Shown here: piece after piece, positions 15,507 through 22,221 of the stretch
How positions within the stretch are numbered: position 1 is the first letter of the stretch
Layout of the letters: the number at the start of each line of letters is the position of its first letter
DNA from: 2-01-FULL-40-13 sp964433155
GTDB taxonomy: Bacteria > Patescibacteriota > Microgenomatia > UBA1406 > GWC2-37-13
Direction: 5' to 3'
DNA: 50,036 nt
Assembly (NCBI GenBank): GCA_964433155.1
Contig: CAYSQE010000011.1
Coordinates: 1 to 50,036 of the forward strand
Translations under genes and position numbers: made by a program
The notes under the pieces: model-generated
The model's input: the letters and a program-made list of their open reading frames with translations, nothing else
What the model was told of the DNA's origin: nothing
The model's database searches: none

Positions 15507-16505
15507 TTATTTCTGAGCAATTATAACGAGATTTCCTGGATTCAATTTAATTTTCATTTTTCCAAGGCTGGTTAGATCTAAAAATTTAATTAGTGGAATT
15601 TTAATTGCATTTGGAATTGGAAGGAGATGTATCCAGTAGCTCAGATGATGGATGTTGAAGGCGCTTTTAACTTCAATAACGTTAAATTTATGTTTCTCAA
15701 AGATTATTCTCATGGTTTTTTTATCAAAAAGATAGGTATGTTCAATGTCGATGATCGGGCTTTTTTCTCCCATTAATTTATTCTGCCACGCACCAATATC
15801 GTGATTAAAAAATAACATTAAGCCATCTTGTTTAAGGATTTTATAGCATTCTTTCAACATTCCATTCGGATCGGGTACATGGTCGAATGTCTGCAAGCTG
15901 CAAATGACATCAAAAAAGTTCTTTTTAAATTGGCCTGGTTTGAAAATATCAACAACGATATTTTTTTTAACTTCGGGTTTTGCTTTGTTTACGGATTGTT
16001 TTCCTGGTTCAATGCCATAAGCTTTGTATCCCTGTCTTGCTGCTTCTTCGAGGAAAAACCCATTACCACAACCAATTTCTAACAGGTTTTTTTTTGAAGT
16101 GGTCTTCCAGATTCTGTCAGAAGTTTCCTTCCCGTCAGTACTCGACTGGCGGTGAATATCGCCAGATCTCCGTGCTGACGGGATCCCTTCCACTTCTGCC
16201 ACCTGTTCCTTGGTGTATATCTTTAATTCTTTCAAATAATGACCATATGTTTGTCTCAAATTCACTAAATGTTCATCATAGCTGGTAAAACTTTTTTTAT
16301 AGAGTTTTTCTATTTTGTCGTATTCGAGAATCCGATTGGAATAGACCAAACCATCGTTTTTACATTTGACTATTCGATAATGTATGCGGTCGGGGAGGCG
16401 GCGAGCGGAAAATATGCGGGAATTAATTTTTTTGATGTCAAAGTTTTCAGGGTAGAGGATTTCGTAATTATTCTTATCACAGATTGCACAAAGTTGGTTA
16501 ATCAT
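15507..16505 (-). CDS. SAM-dependent methyltransferase with N-terminal Cys pairs and inserted palindromic element
   Basis: 332 aa class I methyltransferase. The N-terminus has CAICDKN and later KCKNDGLVYSNR, a likely zinc-binding or rubredoxin-like knuckle common in sugar methyltransferases of glycan clusters. SAM motif I is LLEIGCGNG (141-149) with motif II acidic end YGIEP; motif post-I is DVICSLQTFDHVPDP. Residues about 102-134 are encoded by a 97-bp palindromic element (16109-16205) and look foreign to the fold, lying just before motif I. First gene of the minus-strand operon to 11496. It probably methylates a sugar or lipid-linked glycan. Confidence 0.85.
   Translation of the reverse strand: MINQLCAICDKNNYEILYPENFDIKKINSRIFSARRLPDRIHYRIVKCKNDGLVYSNRILEYDKIEKLYKKSFTSYDEHLVNLRQTYGHYLKELKIYTKEQVAEVEGIPSARRSGDIHRQSSTDGKETSDRIWKTTSKKNLLEIGCGNGFFLEEAARQGYKAYGIEPGKQSVNKAKPEVKKNIVVDIFKPGQFKKNFFDVICSLQTFDHVPDPNGMLKECYKILKQDGLMLFFNHDIGAWQNKLMGEKSPIIDIEHTYLFDKKTMRIIFEKHKFNVIEVKSAFNIHHLSYWIHLLPIPNAIKIPLIKFLDLTSLGKMKIKLNPGNLVIIAQK
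16109..16205. mobile_element. Palindromic coding-sequence element, copy A
   Basis: Shares ends and core with the copy at 47061-47178 (AGATTCTGTC at the left, GCCACCTG at the right, GAATATCGCC and GGGATCCCT inside). It folds as nested stems: CAGAAGT (16118-16124)/ACTTCTG (16192-16198), CCCGTCAG (16131-16138)/CTGACGGG (16175-16182) and CTGGCG (16146-16151)/CGCCAG (16160-16165). It stays open in the host frame. The layout resembles Rickettsia-type palindromic elements or REP/MITE elements moved in trans. Confidence 0.8.
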
Positions 16506-16543
16506 TTATACGTGATATTGTATACTATCTGAGTAAATCTCAA

Positions 16544-17374
16544 ATGTCAAAACTCAGATTTCAATCCCGAGTATTCGGGACCAAACTAAAAACTGATTTA
16601 AGAATTAAGTTAAGACTGAGAATTCTAAAGCTTGCGTCAAAAGTCCCATCAGCTCATCCTCACATTGGTTCATGTATGTCTTGCATTGATATTTTGATTC
16701 AAACTCTCATATTTGAGATGAGGCCTCAAGACAAATTTATCTTATCCAAAGGACACGCGTCTCTTGCCTTATATGTTGTCCTAAATTATCTTGGAAAAAT
16801 ATCAGATCGAAAACTAGAAGAAACGTATTTTTCAGAGGGGACAGACTTTGGTATCCATACTCCATCTAGTTTTCCTAAAGATATTCCTTTGGCCACCGGA
16901 AGCCTAGGTCATGGGCTTTCATTTGCTGCGGGTTTGGCAAAAGGTTACAAGTTACAGAAAAAACCACATAGAGTGTTTTGTCTCATGTCTGATGGGGAGT
17001 GTAACGAAGGAGCCGTCTGGGAAGCGGCGCAGTTTGCCAGTCAGCATAAACTCGATAATCTCTATGCCATGATTGATAAAAATCGCTTACAGGCATTTGG
17101 GAGAACTGAAGATGTTTTAGGAGACGCAGCAAGTCAGGCAAAATGGAAGGCTTTTGGATTTAATGTGGTCGAGGTAGATGGCCATAATCTCACTGATATC
17201 GAGATGAAATTTATGGGAATTAAGAAATTAAGAAATAAAAAACCAAATATTTTAATTTGTAACACCGTTAGAGGAAAAGGAATAAAAGCGATTGAGAATA
17301 AAGTAGTTTCTAACTATACTGCAATGGTAGGCCAAAGTTATGAAAAAGCATTAAAAGACGTAGGGAACTTATGA
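16544..17374 (+). CDS. Transketolase, N-terminal (TPP-binding) subunit
   Basis: 276 aa, the separate N-terminal half of transketolase. It shows SAHPHIGSCMSCIDIL (substrate and TPP-phosphate His), FILSKGHASLALY, ATGSLGHGLSFAAGLA, and the TPP/Mg site SDGECNEGAVWEAA followed by a conserved Asn in DKNRLQ. The C-terminal half is the next gene with a 4-bp overlap, so the two form the active heterotetramer. A TATACT box lies at 16521-16526, 18 bp before the ATG. It moves two-carbon units between sugar phosphates; beside glycan genes it may feed a special pentose or heptose pathway rather than only central metabolism. Confidence 0.92.
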   Translation: MSKLRFQSRVFGTKLKTDLRIKLRLRILKLASKVPSAHPHIGSCMSCIDILIQTLIFEMRPQDKFILSKGHASLALYVVLNYLGKISDRKLEETYFSEGTDFGIHTPSSFPKDIPLATGSLGHGLSFAAGLAKGYKLQKKPHRVFCLMSDGECNEGAVWEAAQFASQHKLDNLYAMIDKNRLQAFGRTEDVLGDAASQAKWKAFGFNVVEVDGHNLTDIEMKFMGIKKLRNKKPNILICNTVRGKGIKAIENKVVSNYTAMVGQSYEKALKDVGNL

Positions 17375-18276
17375 GATATAAATTTGCAGAGATTATAGAA
17401 GCTGTTGCAAAGAAGGACAAAAAAATTGTCTTTATGACCGGCGATCTTGGATTTCATGCTTTTGAAAAGTTGAGGAACAATCTAGGTCGGCGGTTTATCA
17501 ATGCCGGTGTTGCCGAACATAACATGGTTACAGCGGCAGCTGGAATGGCTTATGCGGGGTTAAAACCATGGATCTATAGCATAGCCCCATTTGTTTCGAT
17601 AAAAGTTCTTGAGGAGATACGAAATGATATTTGTCTGCCCAACTTTAACGTTAAAATTGTAGCTTTAGGTGGAGGTTATGACTATGGTATTGCAGGCCCA
17701 ACTCACCATGCCCTCTCAGACATTGCAGCCATCATGACTTTGCCTAATATAAAGATATATACTCCAGGAATTGGTGGAGATATGCCAGAGCTTGTAACTA
17801 GGATTTACAATGAACGAGGACCAGCCTATCTGCGCCTTACTAAAGCAGAATCAGTTGATATCAAGCTTTCTTCATATGCTCCAGTTAGGAGATTATTGAA
17901 AGGAGAAAAAATTACTGTAGTAGTTTTAGGATCGATGGTAAACAGAGTAATACCGGCCTGTTTGAGATTTAAGTCCAAGCCTATTGATGTCTGGATGATT
18001 TCGGAACTTCCTTTTGAACTACCAAAAGGGCTTATCGAATCTATTAAGAAAACCCAACTTGTATGTGTTGTTGAAGAACATGTTAATACTGGAGGTCTTG
18101 GTCATTATTTTCAGCATCTACTTTTTCAGAATCGAGTTCCTCTTAAAAACTTTATTCATCTTTATGCCAAGGGTTATGTCTCCAAAAAGTATGGCAGTCG
18201 GGATTTTTATCTCAAAGAAAGTGGGCTAGACGAAGAGAATATTGTAAAGACCCTCTCCTCTCTTGTAAAAACATGA
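17371..18276 (+). CDS. Transketolase, C-terminal subunit
   Basis: 301 aa, completing the split enzyme with the gene before it (ATGA overlap). It has the pyrimidine-binding domain with GRRFINAGVAEHNMVTAAAG, where the Glu activates the TPP pyrimidine, and the arginine motif PAYLRLTKAE. The C-terminal domain ends with VEEHVNTGGLGHYF, typical of this half. The gene ends within the left part of an inverted repeat that looks like a terminator. The split arrangement is common in archaea and many bacteria, so it is not itself unusual. Confidence 0.92.
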   Translation: MRYKFAEIIEAVAKKDKKIVFMTGDLGFHAFEKLRNNLGRRFINAGVAEHNMVTAAAGMAYAGLKPWIYSIAPFVSIKVLEEIRNDICLPNFNVKIVALGGGYDYGIAGPTHHALSDIAAIMTLPNIKIYTPGIGGDMPELVTRIYNERGPAYLRLTKAESVDIKLSSYAPVRRLLKGEKITVVVLGSMVNRVIPACLRFKSKPIDVWMISELPFELPKGLIESIKKTQLVCVVEEHVNTGGLGHYFQHLLFQNRVPLKNFIHLYAKGYVSKKYGSRDFYLKESGLDEENIVKTLSSLVKT

Positions 18277-18295
18277 GTAGAGGAGAGGTTAATTA
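18252..18295 (+). terminator. Possible intrinsic terminator after the transketolase genes
   Basis: CCTCTCCTCT (18252-18261) and AGAGGAGAGG (18279-18288) are perfect inverted repeats with a 17-nt loop that contains the stop codon. TTAATTAGATT follows, so the U-tract is poor. Rho-dependent or no termination are alternatives. Confidence 0.4.
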
Positions 18296-18327
18296 GATTG
18301 AAATAACAGTATAATCGCTACCTTCAT

Positions 18328-19332
18328 ATGAAAATAAATTTAGACGAACAAATTAAAAATTTACCCGGTCCGTGCGTAATTTTTGGCGCAGGCGGGTTTA
18401 TTGGGTTTAATTTATTGGAGAAACTTTTAAAGCACAGAAATGACATTTTTGGCGTTTTTTCCGAGCCTAAAAAAAACTGGAGATTTAATAAGTTTCCCCC
18501 TCCCCCATTAAACGTCGTTAAATGTAACATTACCGATAGGGGAGAGATCCCGAGGCTAATTTACCGCATCAAACCTAAATCCATATTTAACCTTGCGGCC
18601 TATGGGGGCTACTCTACTCAGAAAGATATCGATAGGATTTATCAGACCAACTTTAACTCGACATACACGTTGATAGAGGAACTAAAGAAATTTGGTTTCT
18701 CCGCTTATATTCATGCCGGATCTCAGTCAGAATACGGTTTGAACTCATCTAGCCCTTCAGAACAGGATGAATTGATTCCCAATAGCCATTATGCAGTCTC
18801 AAAGACGGCTGATTATTATCTGCTTAAATATTACGGTAAGGTAGAAAAGTTGCCCGTCGTTCATCTTCGTTTCTATTCTATCTATGGGCCGTGGGAAGAG
18901 CCTAATCGATTGATTCCGACTTTAATAAGAGAGGTAAAAAAAGGAAGATTACCGCCACTTGTCGATCCAAATATTTCAAGGGACTTTGTCTATGTTGATG
19001 ATGTGGTTGAGGCGATGGTGATGATTGCGGCAACAATTGCAGTAGGGAATAGGCATGCCTATTCCCTGCACGGTGAGGCTTTCAACATTTGTTACGGTAA
19101 AAAAACCACAATAAAAGAACTGGCCTACCTTGCAAAGAAGTTATTTAAGATCAAATCAGAACCAAAATTTAGTTCCATGAAAAATCGTGACTGGGATTTA
19201 AAAAACTGGTACGGGGACCCGAAAAAAATTCAGAAGGTTTTTAACTGGGAAGCGAAGATAAATTTAGAGCAAGGGTTGAAGAAATTTTATGTGGATCCAG
19301 GTGGAGGTACACCAGGGCTTGATAGGCCTTGA
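18328..19332 (+). CDS. NAD-dependent epimerase/dehydratase (SDR) with altered C-terminus
   Basis: 334 aa nucleotide-sugar SDR. NAD motif GAGGFIG is at 20-26, a Ser/Thr in HAGSQSEYG near 130-137, and the catalytic Tyr155-x3-Lys159 in HYAVSKT. SRDFVYVDDVVEAM and FNICYG are typical extended-SDR signatures. Residues 239-247 are encoded by a 24-bp perfect palindrome. The last family-like stretch is NWYGDPKKIQKVFNWEAK to LKKF; the final 13 residues, GGG-T-P-G-rich, are simply the antisense of the cargo ORF at 19287-19727. So the 3' end was replaced at about 19290. A TATAAT box at 18310-18315 lies 18 bp before the ATG. Confidence 0.88.
   Translation: MKINLDEQIKNLPGPCVIFGAGGFIGFNLLEKLLKHRNDIFGVFSEPKKNWRFNKFPPPPLNVVKCNITDRGEIPRLIYRIKPKSIFNLAAYGGYSTQKDIDRIYQTNFNSTYTLIEELKKFGFSAYIHAGSQSEYGLNSSSPSEQDELIPNSHYAVSKTADYYLLKYYGKVEKLPVVHLRFYSIYGPWEEPNRLIPTLIREVKKGRLPPLVDPNISRDFVYVDDVVEAMVMIAATIAVGNRHAYSLHGEAFNICYGKKTTIKELAYLAKKLFKIKSEPKFSSMKNRDWDLKNWYGDPKKIQKVFNWEAKINLEQGLKKFYVDPGGGTPGLDRP
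19044..19067. repeat. 24-bp perfect palindrome inside epimerase gene
   Basis: Left arm AGGGAATAGGCA and right arm TGCCTATTCCCT are exact reverse complements with no spacer. It encodes part of a loop (VGNRHAYSL) in the epimerase. The TAGGGA-type left end resembles the 2634-2654 palindrome. Confidence 0.8.
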
Positions 19333-19727
19333 TACCTAAATACTTGAGTAGTATTTCCATCAGTTTTTTTTACATTTAGTACAGTACCTTCTAAACCGAC
19401 AAAATGCAATTCACCTTTTTCATTTAGTCTTTTGTTATGACCTAATATATCGCCAAGGCTAATATCTCTTCCATGAAACACGCTTCCATTACTTAGTAAT
19501 TGATAATTATCTGTTATAAATTTACTACCATTTGGGTCACTGGTTCGTTTAGTTGTTTGATACGTTCCTTCAACCCATGTTTTTTGTAATGGGTTAAGTT
19601 TTCCAAGAAGTCTTAATTTATTTGGAGACCAAATTCCATCAGCAACAGTCACTTCAATGAATTGTACTCCTTCTAATCTTGGTTGTATATCTTTCTGTTC
19701 TACTCCAACTTCATCCATATTGCTCAA
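19287..19727 (-). CDS. Hypothetical protein, cargo ORF of accessory unit 2
   Basis: 146 aa if read from the TTG at 19727, or 143 aa from the ATG at 19718. No family recognised. It looks like a beta-rich soluble protein with GIWSPNKLRLLGKL and a VFHGRDISLGDILGH segment and no signal peptide. It is convergent with the epimerase, whose end it overlaps by 46 bp, and its stop lies at the probable recombination point. Its start adjoins the 74-bp leader repeat also found before the unrelated ORF 20494-21057. Divergent to the BrnT pair at 19838. Confidence 0.5.
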   Translation of the reverse strand: MSNMDEVGVEQKDIQPRLEGVQFIEVTVADGIWSPNKLRLLGKLNPLQKTWVEGTYQTTKRTSDPNGSKFITDNYQLLSNGSVFHGRDISLGDILGHNKRLNEKGELHFVGLEGTVLNVKKTDGNTTQVFRYQGLSSPGVPPPGST

Positions 19728-19797
19728 TCTTACTTCTTCTTCTTCTTCTTTTCAAGGGGTAAACCAGCGCAAAGCACGGTTTACCTCGAGCGGAAAT
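19724..19797. repeat. 74-bp leader repeat, copy 1
   Basis: Near-identical to 21054-21126 (one indel and two substitutions by eye). It contains (CTT)6 at 19733-19750 and the inverted repeat GGTAAACC/GGTTTACC with loop AGCGCAAAGCAC, which can itself pair GCGC with GCAC by a wobble. It ends at the start codon region of the cargo ORF and at CGAGCGGAAAT on the toxin side. It is shared by two otherwise unrelated genes. Confidence 0.85.
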
Positions 19798-19802
19798 AAA
19801 TG

Positions 19803-19831
19803 TTGACAAATGTATATTGCCTATATATACT
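19803..19831 (+). promoter_or_regulatory. Promoter for BrnT/antitoxin pair 2
   Basis: TTGACA (19803-19808), 17-bp spacer, TATACT (19826-19831). Predicted +1 is the A of the ATG at 19838. The stretch TTGACAAATGTATA is shared with the promoter of pair 1 at 6766. Confidence 0.7.
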
Positions 19832-19837
19832 AAATTC

Positions 19838-20158
19838 ATGAAGATATTGCCTGAACCAGTAGTATTTGACTGGGATAAAGGAAATATCAATAAGAACTTT
19901 GAGAAACACGAAGTTTCCGATAAAGAAGCCGAGGAAGCTTTTGAAAATAGTGATCTCTATATTTTCGAAGATAAACAACATTCACAAGTTGAGAAGCGGT
20001 ATGGAGTCTTTGGTATCACAGATAAGAGAAGGTTATTATCAGTTGCTTTTACCTTGAGAAAAGACAAAGTCAGAATAATAACGGCTCGGGATATGAGCCG
20101 CAGAGAAAGAAGAGCCTATGAAAAAATCAAAAAAAATCAAGCCGATTCCAAGATTTAA
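19838..20158 (+). CDS. BrnT-family toxin
   Basis: 106 aa from the ATG at 19838; a longer reading from TTG 19817 would start inside the promoter and is rejected. Motifs: VVFDWDKGNINKNFEKHEVS (FxWDxxK-N-KH pattern), a Gly-containing central strand YGVFGITDKRRLL and RIITARDMSRRERRAYE. It is the same family as 6802-7095 but clearly diverged, and has a longer Lys-rich tail that overlaps the antitoxin start by 41 bp. Expected to be an RNA-cleaving toxin neutralised by the next gene product. Confidence 0.85.
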   Translation: MKILPEPVVFDWDKGNINKNFEKHEVSDKEAEEAFENSDLYIFEDKQHSQVEKRYGVFGITDKRRLLSVAFTLRKDKVRIITARDMSRRERRAYEKIKKNQADSKI

Positions 20159-20405
20159 AAACGAAGATGAAGAGAGGAATTTTTGGGCAACGCATGATTT
20201 TACGGATTATTTTGACGTTGAAAAAGCTGAAGAAGTGATTTTCCCAAATCTCAAGCACTCAACTGAATCCATATCGCTAAGGCTTCCGGAGTGGCTTTTG
20301 GCACGTCTGAAACAGCTTGCCAATGCGCGTGATGTTGCCTATCAATCGCTTATCAAAATCTTTTTGGCAGAAAGAGTAGAGAAAGAATTAGGGATGAGAA
20401 AATAA
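20118..20405 (+). CDS. BrnA/CopG-like antitoxin
   Basis: 95 aa. N-terminal IPRFKNEDEERNFWATHDFTDYF is the toxin-embracing part (E-E-R-x-F-W-x-T-H-D). Then comes a linker with FPNLKHSTESISLRLP and a helix pair LLARLKQLANARDVAYQSLIKIFLAERV, the ribbon-helix-helix DNA-binding fold. It overlaps the toxin gene by 41 bp and presumably autoregulates at 19803-19831. About 30 bp after its stop begins a short epimerase-like remnant (20432-20512). Confidence 0.85.
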   Translation: MKKSKKIKPIPRFKNEDEERNFWATHDFTDYFDVEKAEEVIFPNLKHSTESISLRLPEWLLARLKQLANARDVAYQSLIKIFLAERVEKELGMRK

Positions 20406-20431
20406 CTAAATGGATTGTTACGAGTGTGTAA

Positions 20432-20512
20432 AAAATTTTTTTTGGCTGGAAAGCTAAGACGAGTTTGGAAAAAGGATTAATAAATGCTGCCGATCAAGGA
20501 CTTTTCAGTTGA
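20432..20512 (+). pseudogene. Orphan 3'-end fragment of an SDR epimerase
   Basis: Between stops at 20429-20431 and 20510-20512 this frame reads KIFFGWKAKTSLEKGLINAA and then runs into the antisense of the next cargo ORF. W-K-A-K-T-S-L-E-x-G-L is a very typical end of epimerase/dehydratase enzymes. There is no start codon and the rest of the gene is absent. It sits between two toxin-antitoxin units, as does the related fragment at 21764-21844. Confidence 0.55.
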
Positions 20513-21057
20513 GGAGTTTGTAATTGTTGGCCGATAAGGTAAGCATGATGATTTAATAAATAAGGTTGCTTTCCTTGTAATTCAGTTATTGTATCCAATA
20601 GTTTACCTGTATCCGTTATGTTTGGGTGTTGTCTTTGAATATCTCCTCTCAATTTATTCAAAGACGCTATATCAGATCTTACCTTTTCAAATTCTCTCAT
20701 AAGATCATGAGGATCTACTACCAATGCAAGCCCCAACAAACCTTTTAGTTGAGGAGTAAATTCCTCAGGATCAATTTTTATTAAAGATTCATCTTTCCAA
20801 GATTGGCCATCATCAGTTTTTTCATAAGGATCAACAACGATGAGTTCAAATGAATCTGGTTTAGGATTTGCGGTAGTATGGACGACTTCTACCTTAACTC
20901 CATTATGAGTAATCATTAATGCTGATTGTTGACCATTGCTACCGTGTTGTTCAGGTGGTTTATCAATGAATTCAAAATGAATTCCTCCATCAGATTCTTG
21001 TTCGTTTTGAGGTATAGATTTTTCGAGATCTACTTGATCTTGCATTTTTCGTTTCAA
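20494..21057 (-). CDS. Hypothetical protein, cargo ORF of accessory unit 3
   Basis: 187 aa from the TTG at 21057, or 183 aa from the in-frame ATG at 21045 (MQDQVDLEKS). No family recognised. It is acidic and soluble, begins with a Gln/Glu-rich segment, has a beta-rich middle (ALMITHNGVKVEVVHTT, FELIVVDPYEK) and a helical C-terminal half. It shares nothing visible with the other cargo ORFs except the leader repeat at 21054-21126. Convergent with the epimerase fragment at 20432-20512, divergent from the antitoxin at 21197. Confidence 0.5.
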   Translation of the reverse strand: MKRKMQDQVDLEKSIPQNEQESDGGIHFEFIDKPPEQHGSNGQQSALMITHNGVKVEVVHTTANPKPDSFELIVVDPYEKTDDGQSWKDESLIKIDPEEFTPQLKGLLGLALVVDPHDLMREFEKVRSDIASLNKLRGDIQRQHPNITDTGKLLDTITELQGKQPYLLNHHAYLIGQQLQTPQLKSP

Positions 21058-21126
21058 TCTTACTTCTTCTTCTTCTTCTTTTCAAGGGGTAAACCAGCGC
21101 AAGCACGGTTCACCCCGAGCGGAAAT
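21054..21126. repeat. 73-bp leader repeat, copy 2
   Basis: Second copy of the 19724-19797 repeat. It has (CTT)6 at 21063-21080 and the same hairpin with one G-U pair (GGTAAACC/GGTTCACC on the plus strand). Again it runs from a TTG start codon of the cargo gene to CGAGCGGAAAT. Confidence 0.85.
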
Positions 21127-21140
21127 GAAAATCGGTTGAA

Positions 21141-21170
21141 ATATGCAAAAAATATATTAAAATTGCATAT
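21141..21170. promoter_or_regulatory. Operator-like inverted repeat before RHH/RelE pair
   Basis: ATATGCAA (21141-21148) and TTGCATAT (21163-21170) are perfect 8-bp inverted repeats with a 14-bp spacer. They lie 27 bp before the antitoxin start, next to TATAAT (21177-21182). They are likely binding sites of the antitoxin encoded at 21197. Confidence 0.55.
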
Positions 21171-21196
21171 AGACATTATAATTTTCATATAAACTT

Positions 21197-21472
21197 ATGC
21201 AAGCCGCAGTAAAAAGCGTGCCGAAATTGATTACCTTCTCTAGTGAACTCTATCGATTAGTTCTTGACAAGGCAAAAAGACTAGGACTTTCTTTTGGTGA
21301 ATATGTCAGAGTATTGGTCGTAAATGACGTGAAGAAAGAAGTTGAGTCTATTCCTATGGTTGATGAGGAGACGGAAAAAAGGATCGGCGAAAGCCTCAAA
21401 GACTATAGAGAGGGTAAATATACAGTTTTAAAAAGCGATAAAGATATAGAAAACTATTTTAAAAATCTCTAA
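21197..21472 (+). CDS. Antitoxin of RelE-type pair (ribbon-helix-helix)
   Basis: 91 aa. The N-terminal about 50 residues (PKLITFSSELYRLVLDKAKRLGLSFGEYVRVLVVNDV) form a beta-strand and two helices of the ribbon-helix-helix type for DNA binding. The charged C-terminal half, about 55-91, is the likely toxin-binding tail. One base separates it from the toxin gene (21474), so antitoxin precedes toxin, as usual for RelBE/DinJ-YafQ systems and opposite to the BrnT pairs nearby. Operator candidate at 21141-21170. Confidence 0.8.
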   Translation: MQAAVKSVPKLITFSSELYRLVLDKAKRLGLSFGEYVRVLVVNDVKKEVESIPMVDEETEKRIGESLKDYREGKYTVLKSDKDIENYFKNL

Positions 21473-21473
21473 T

Positions 21474-21764
21474 ATGTATGAGTTAATCTCAACAGAGTTT
21501 TTTGAGAAGAGGGTGGAGCGGTTAATCAAAAATAACAGTCTTTTAAAAAAGAAGATAAGAAAGACTTTTAAACTGCTCAGATCAGATCCTTTTTATCCCG
21601 GTCTTGAGACTCATAAAGTAAATAGTAAAAATTTTGGCGAAACTTTTTCATCAAGCGTTACAAGTGATATTCGCGTGATTTGGCTCTTTGATAAAGGGCA
21701 AATTCTCATAATACTTCTTTTAGATATCGGTGGTCACAGCGGAAGTAGAAAAGTATATAGTTAG
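21474..21764 (+). CDS. RelE/YafQ-family mRNA interferase toxin
   Basis: 96 aa. It starts with ELISTEFFEKRVERLIKNN and has LLKKKIRKTFKLLRSDPFYPGLETHKV, the helix-strand pattern of RelE/YafQ toxins. It ends with DIRVIWLFDKGQILIILLLDIGGHSGSRKVY, the typical final strand and GxH-x-x-x-K/x-VY end. Expected to cleave mRNA on the ribosome. The catalytic residues of this superfamily vary, so activity cannot be confirmed. Its stop codon overlaps the first bases of an epimerase-tail remnant. Confidence 0.85.
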   Translation: MYELISTEFFEKRVERLIKNNSLLKKKIRKTFKLLRSDPFYPGLETHKVNSKNFGETFSSSVTSDIRVIWLFDKGQILIILLLDIGGHSGSRKVYS

Positions 21765-21844
21765 ACTGGTATGGAAATCCAAATAAGATTCCAAAAGTAT
21801 TTGGCTGGAGAGCGAAAACTTCAATTAAGACGGGTCTGAAAAAA
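21764..21844 (+). pseudogene. Orphan 3'-end fragment of an SDR epimerase, fused in frame to an antitoxin
   Basis: The frame reads DWYGNPNKIPKVFGWRAK and then TSIKTGLKKL. Aligned to the end of the 18328-19332 epimerase (NWYGDPKKIQKVFNWEAK to INLEQGLKKF), 16 of 27 positions from the Trp onward are identical. There is no start codon and no upstream part; an in-frame TAG at 21758-21760 precedes it. It continues without a stop into the antitoxin at 21893, so the junction is near 21836. Confidence 0.75.
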
Positions 21845-21892
21845 TTACCAAAAAGCGCTTTTGAGCCATTAGATGACTATGAGAGAGAACTA

Positions 21893-22141
21893 ATGAAAGA
21901 TATTGAAAATGATGAATTTGTAGAAGTTTCTATTTCAGAGCAAGAGAAAAAAAGATGGCAAGTTGCTGCAAAATATACTTTAGAAAAACTCAAGAAAGAT
22001 AAAAGAGTGACAATTCGAGTCGATAAAAACGATCTGGCAAAAATCCAAAACAAGGCAGTGGAAAAGGGTATTCCTTATCAAACAATAATTGCCTCACTGC
22101 TACATCAGTACGCAGAAGAAAAAATTAAAGTCTCTCTATAG
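21893..22141 (+). CDS. Orphan CopG/BrnA-like antitoxin, N-terminus possibly lost
   Basis: 82 aa from the first ATG. The open frame extends upstream and codes for KKLPKSAFEPLDDYEREL, which looks like the true N-terminus of this antitoxin family; but the expected start position (21836) is CTG, directly after the epimerase remnant. The C-terminus has KKDKRVTIRVDKNDLAKI and EKGIPYQTIIASLLHQYA, the DNA-binding part typical of antitoxins paired with BrnT-like toxins. No toxin gene is adjacent. It may be a solitary antidote or a decaying remnant. Confidence 0.65.
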   Translation: MKDIENDEFVEVSISEQEKKRWQVAAKYTLEKLKKDKRVTIRVDKNDLAKIQNKAVEKGIPYQTIIASLLHQYAEEKIKVSL

Positions 22142-22221
22142 AAATTCCTATAATGTGACTTCCTTTATTTTTTCGATAAATCCTCTAAGATCTTCTTTCT
22201 CGCTTTGATAAAATATAGCCT

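Noticed and set aside
19750..19790. Intrinsic terminator in the leader-repeat hairpin
   Set aside because: Neither strand has a T-rich tract after the stem, and the hairpin lies upstream rather than downstream of the genes.
19724..21126. Integron attC sites as the basis of the cassette array
   Set aside because: The hairpins do not carry the attC core (GTTRRRY/RYYYAAC) and no integrase gene is present in the window. The repeated leader is reported without assigning this mechanism.
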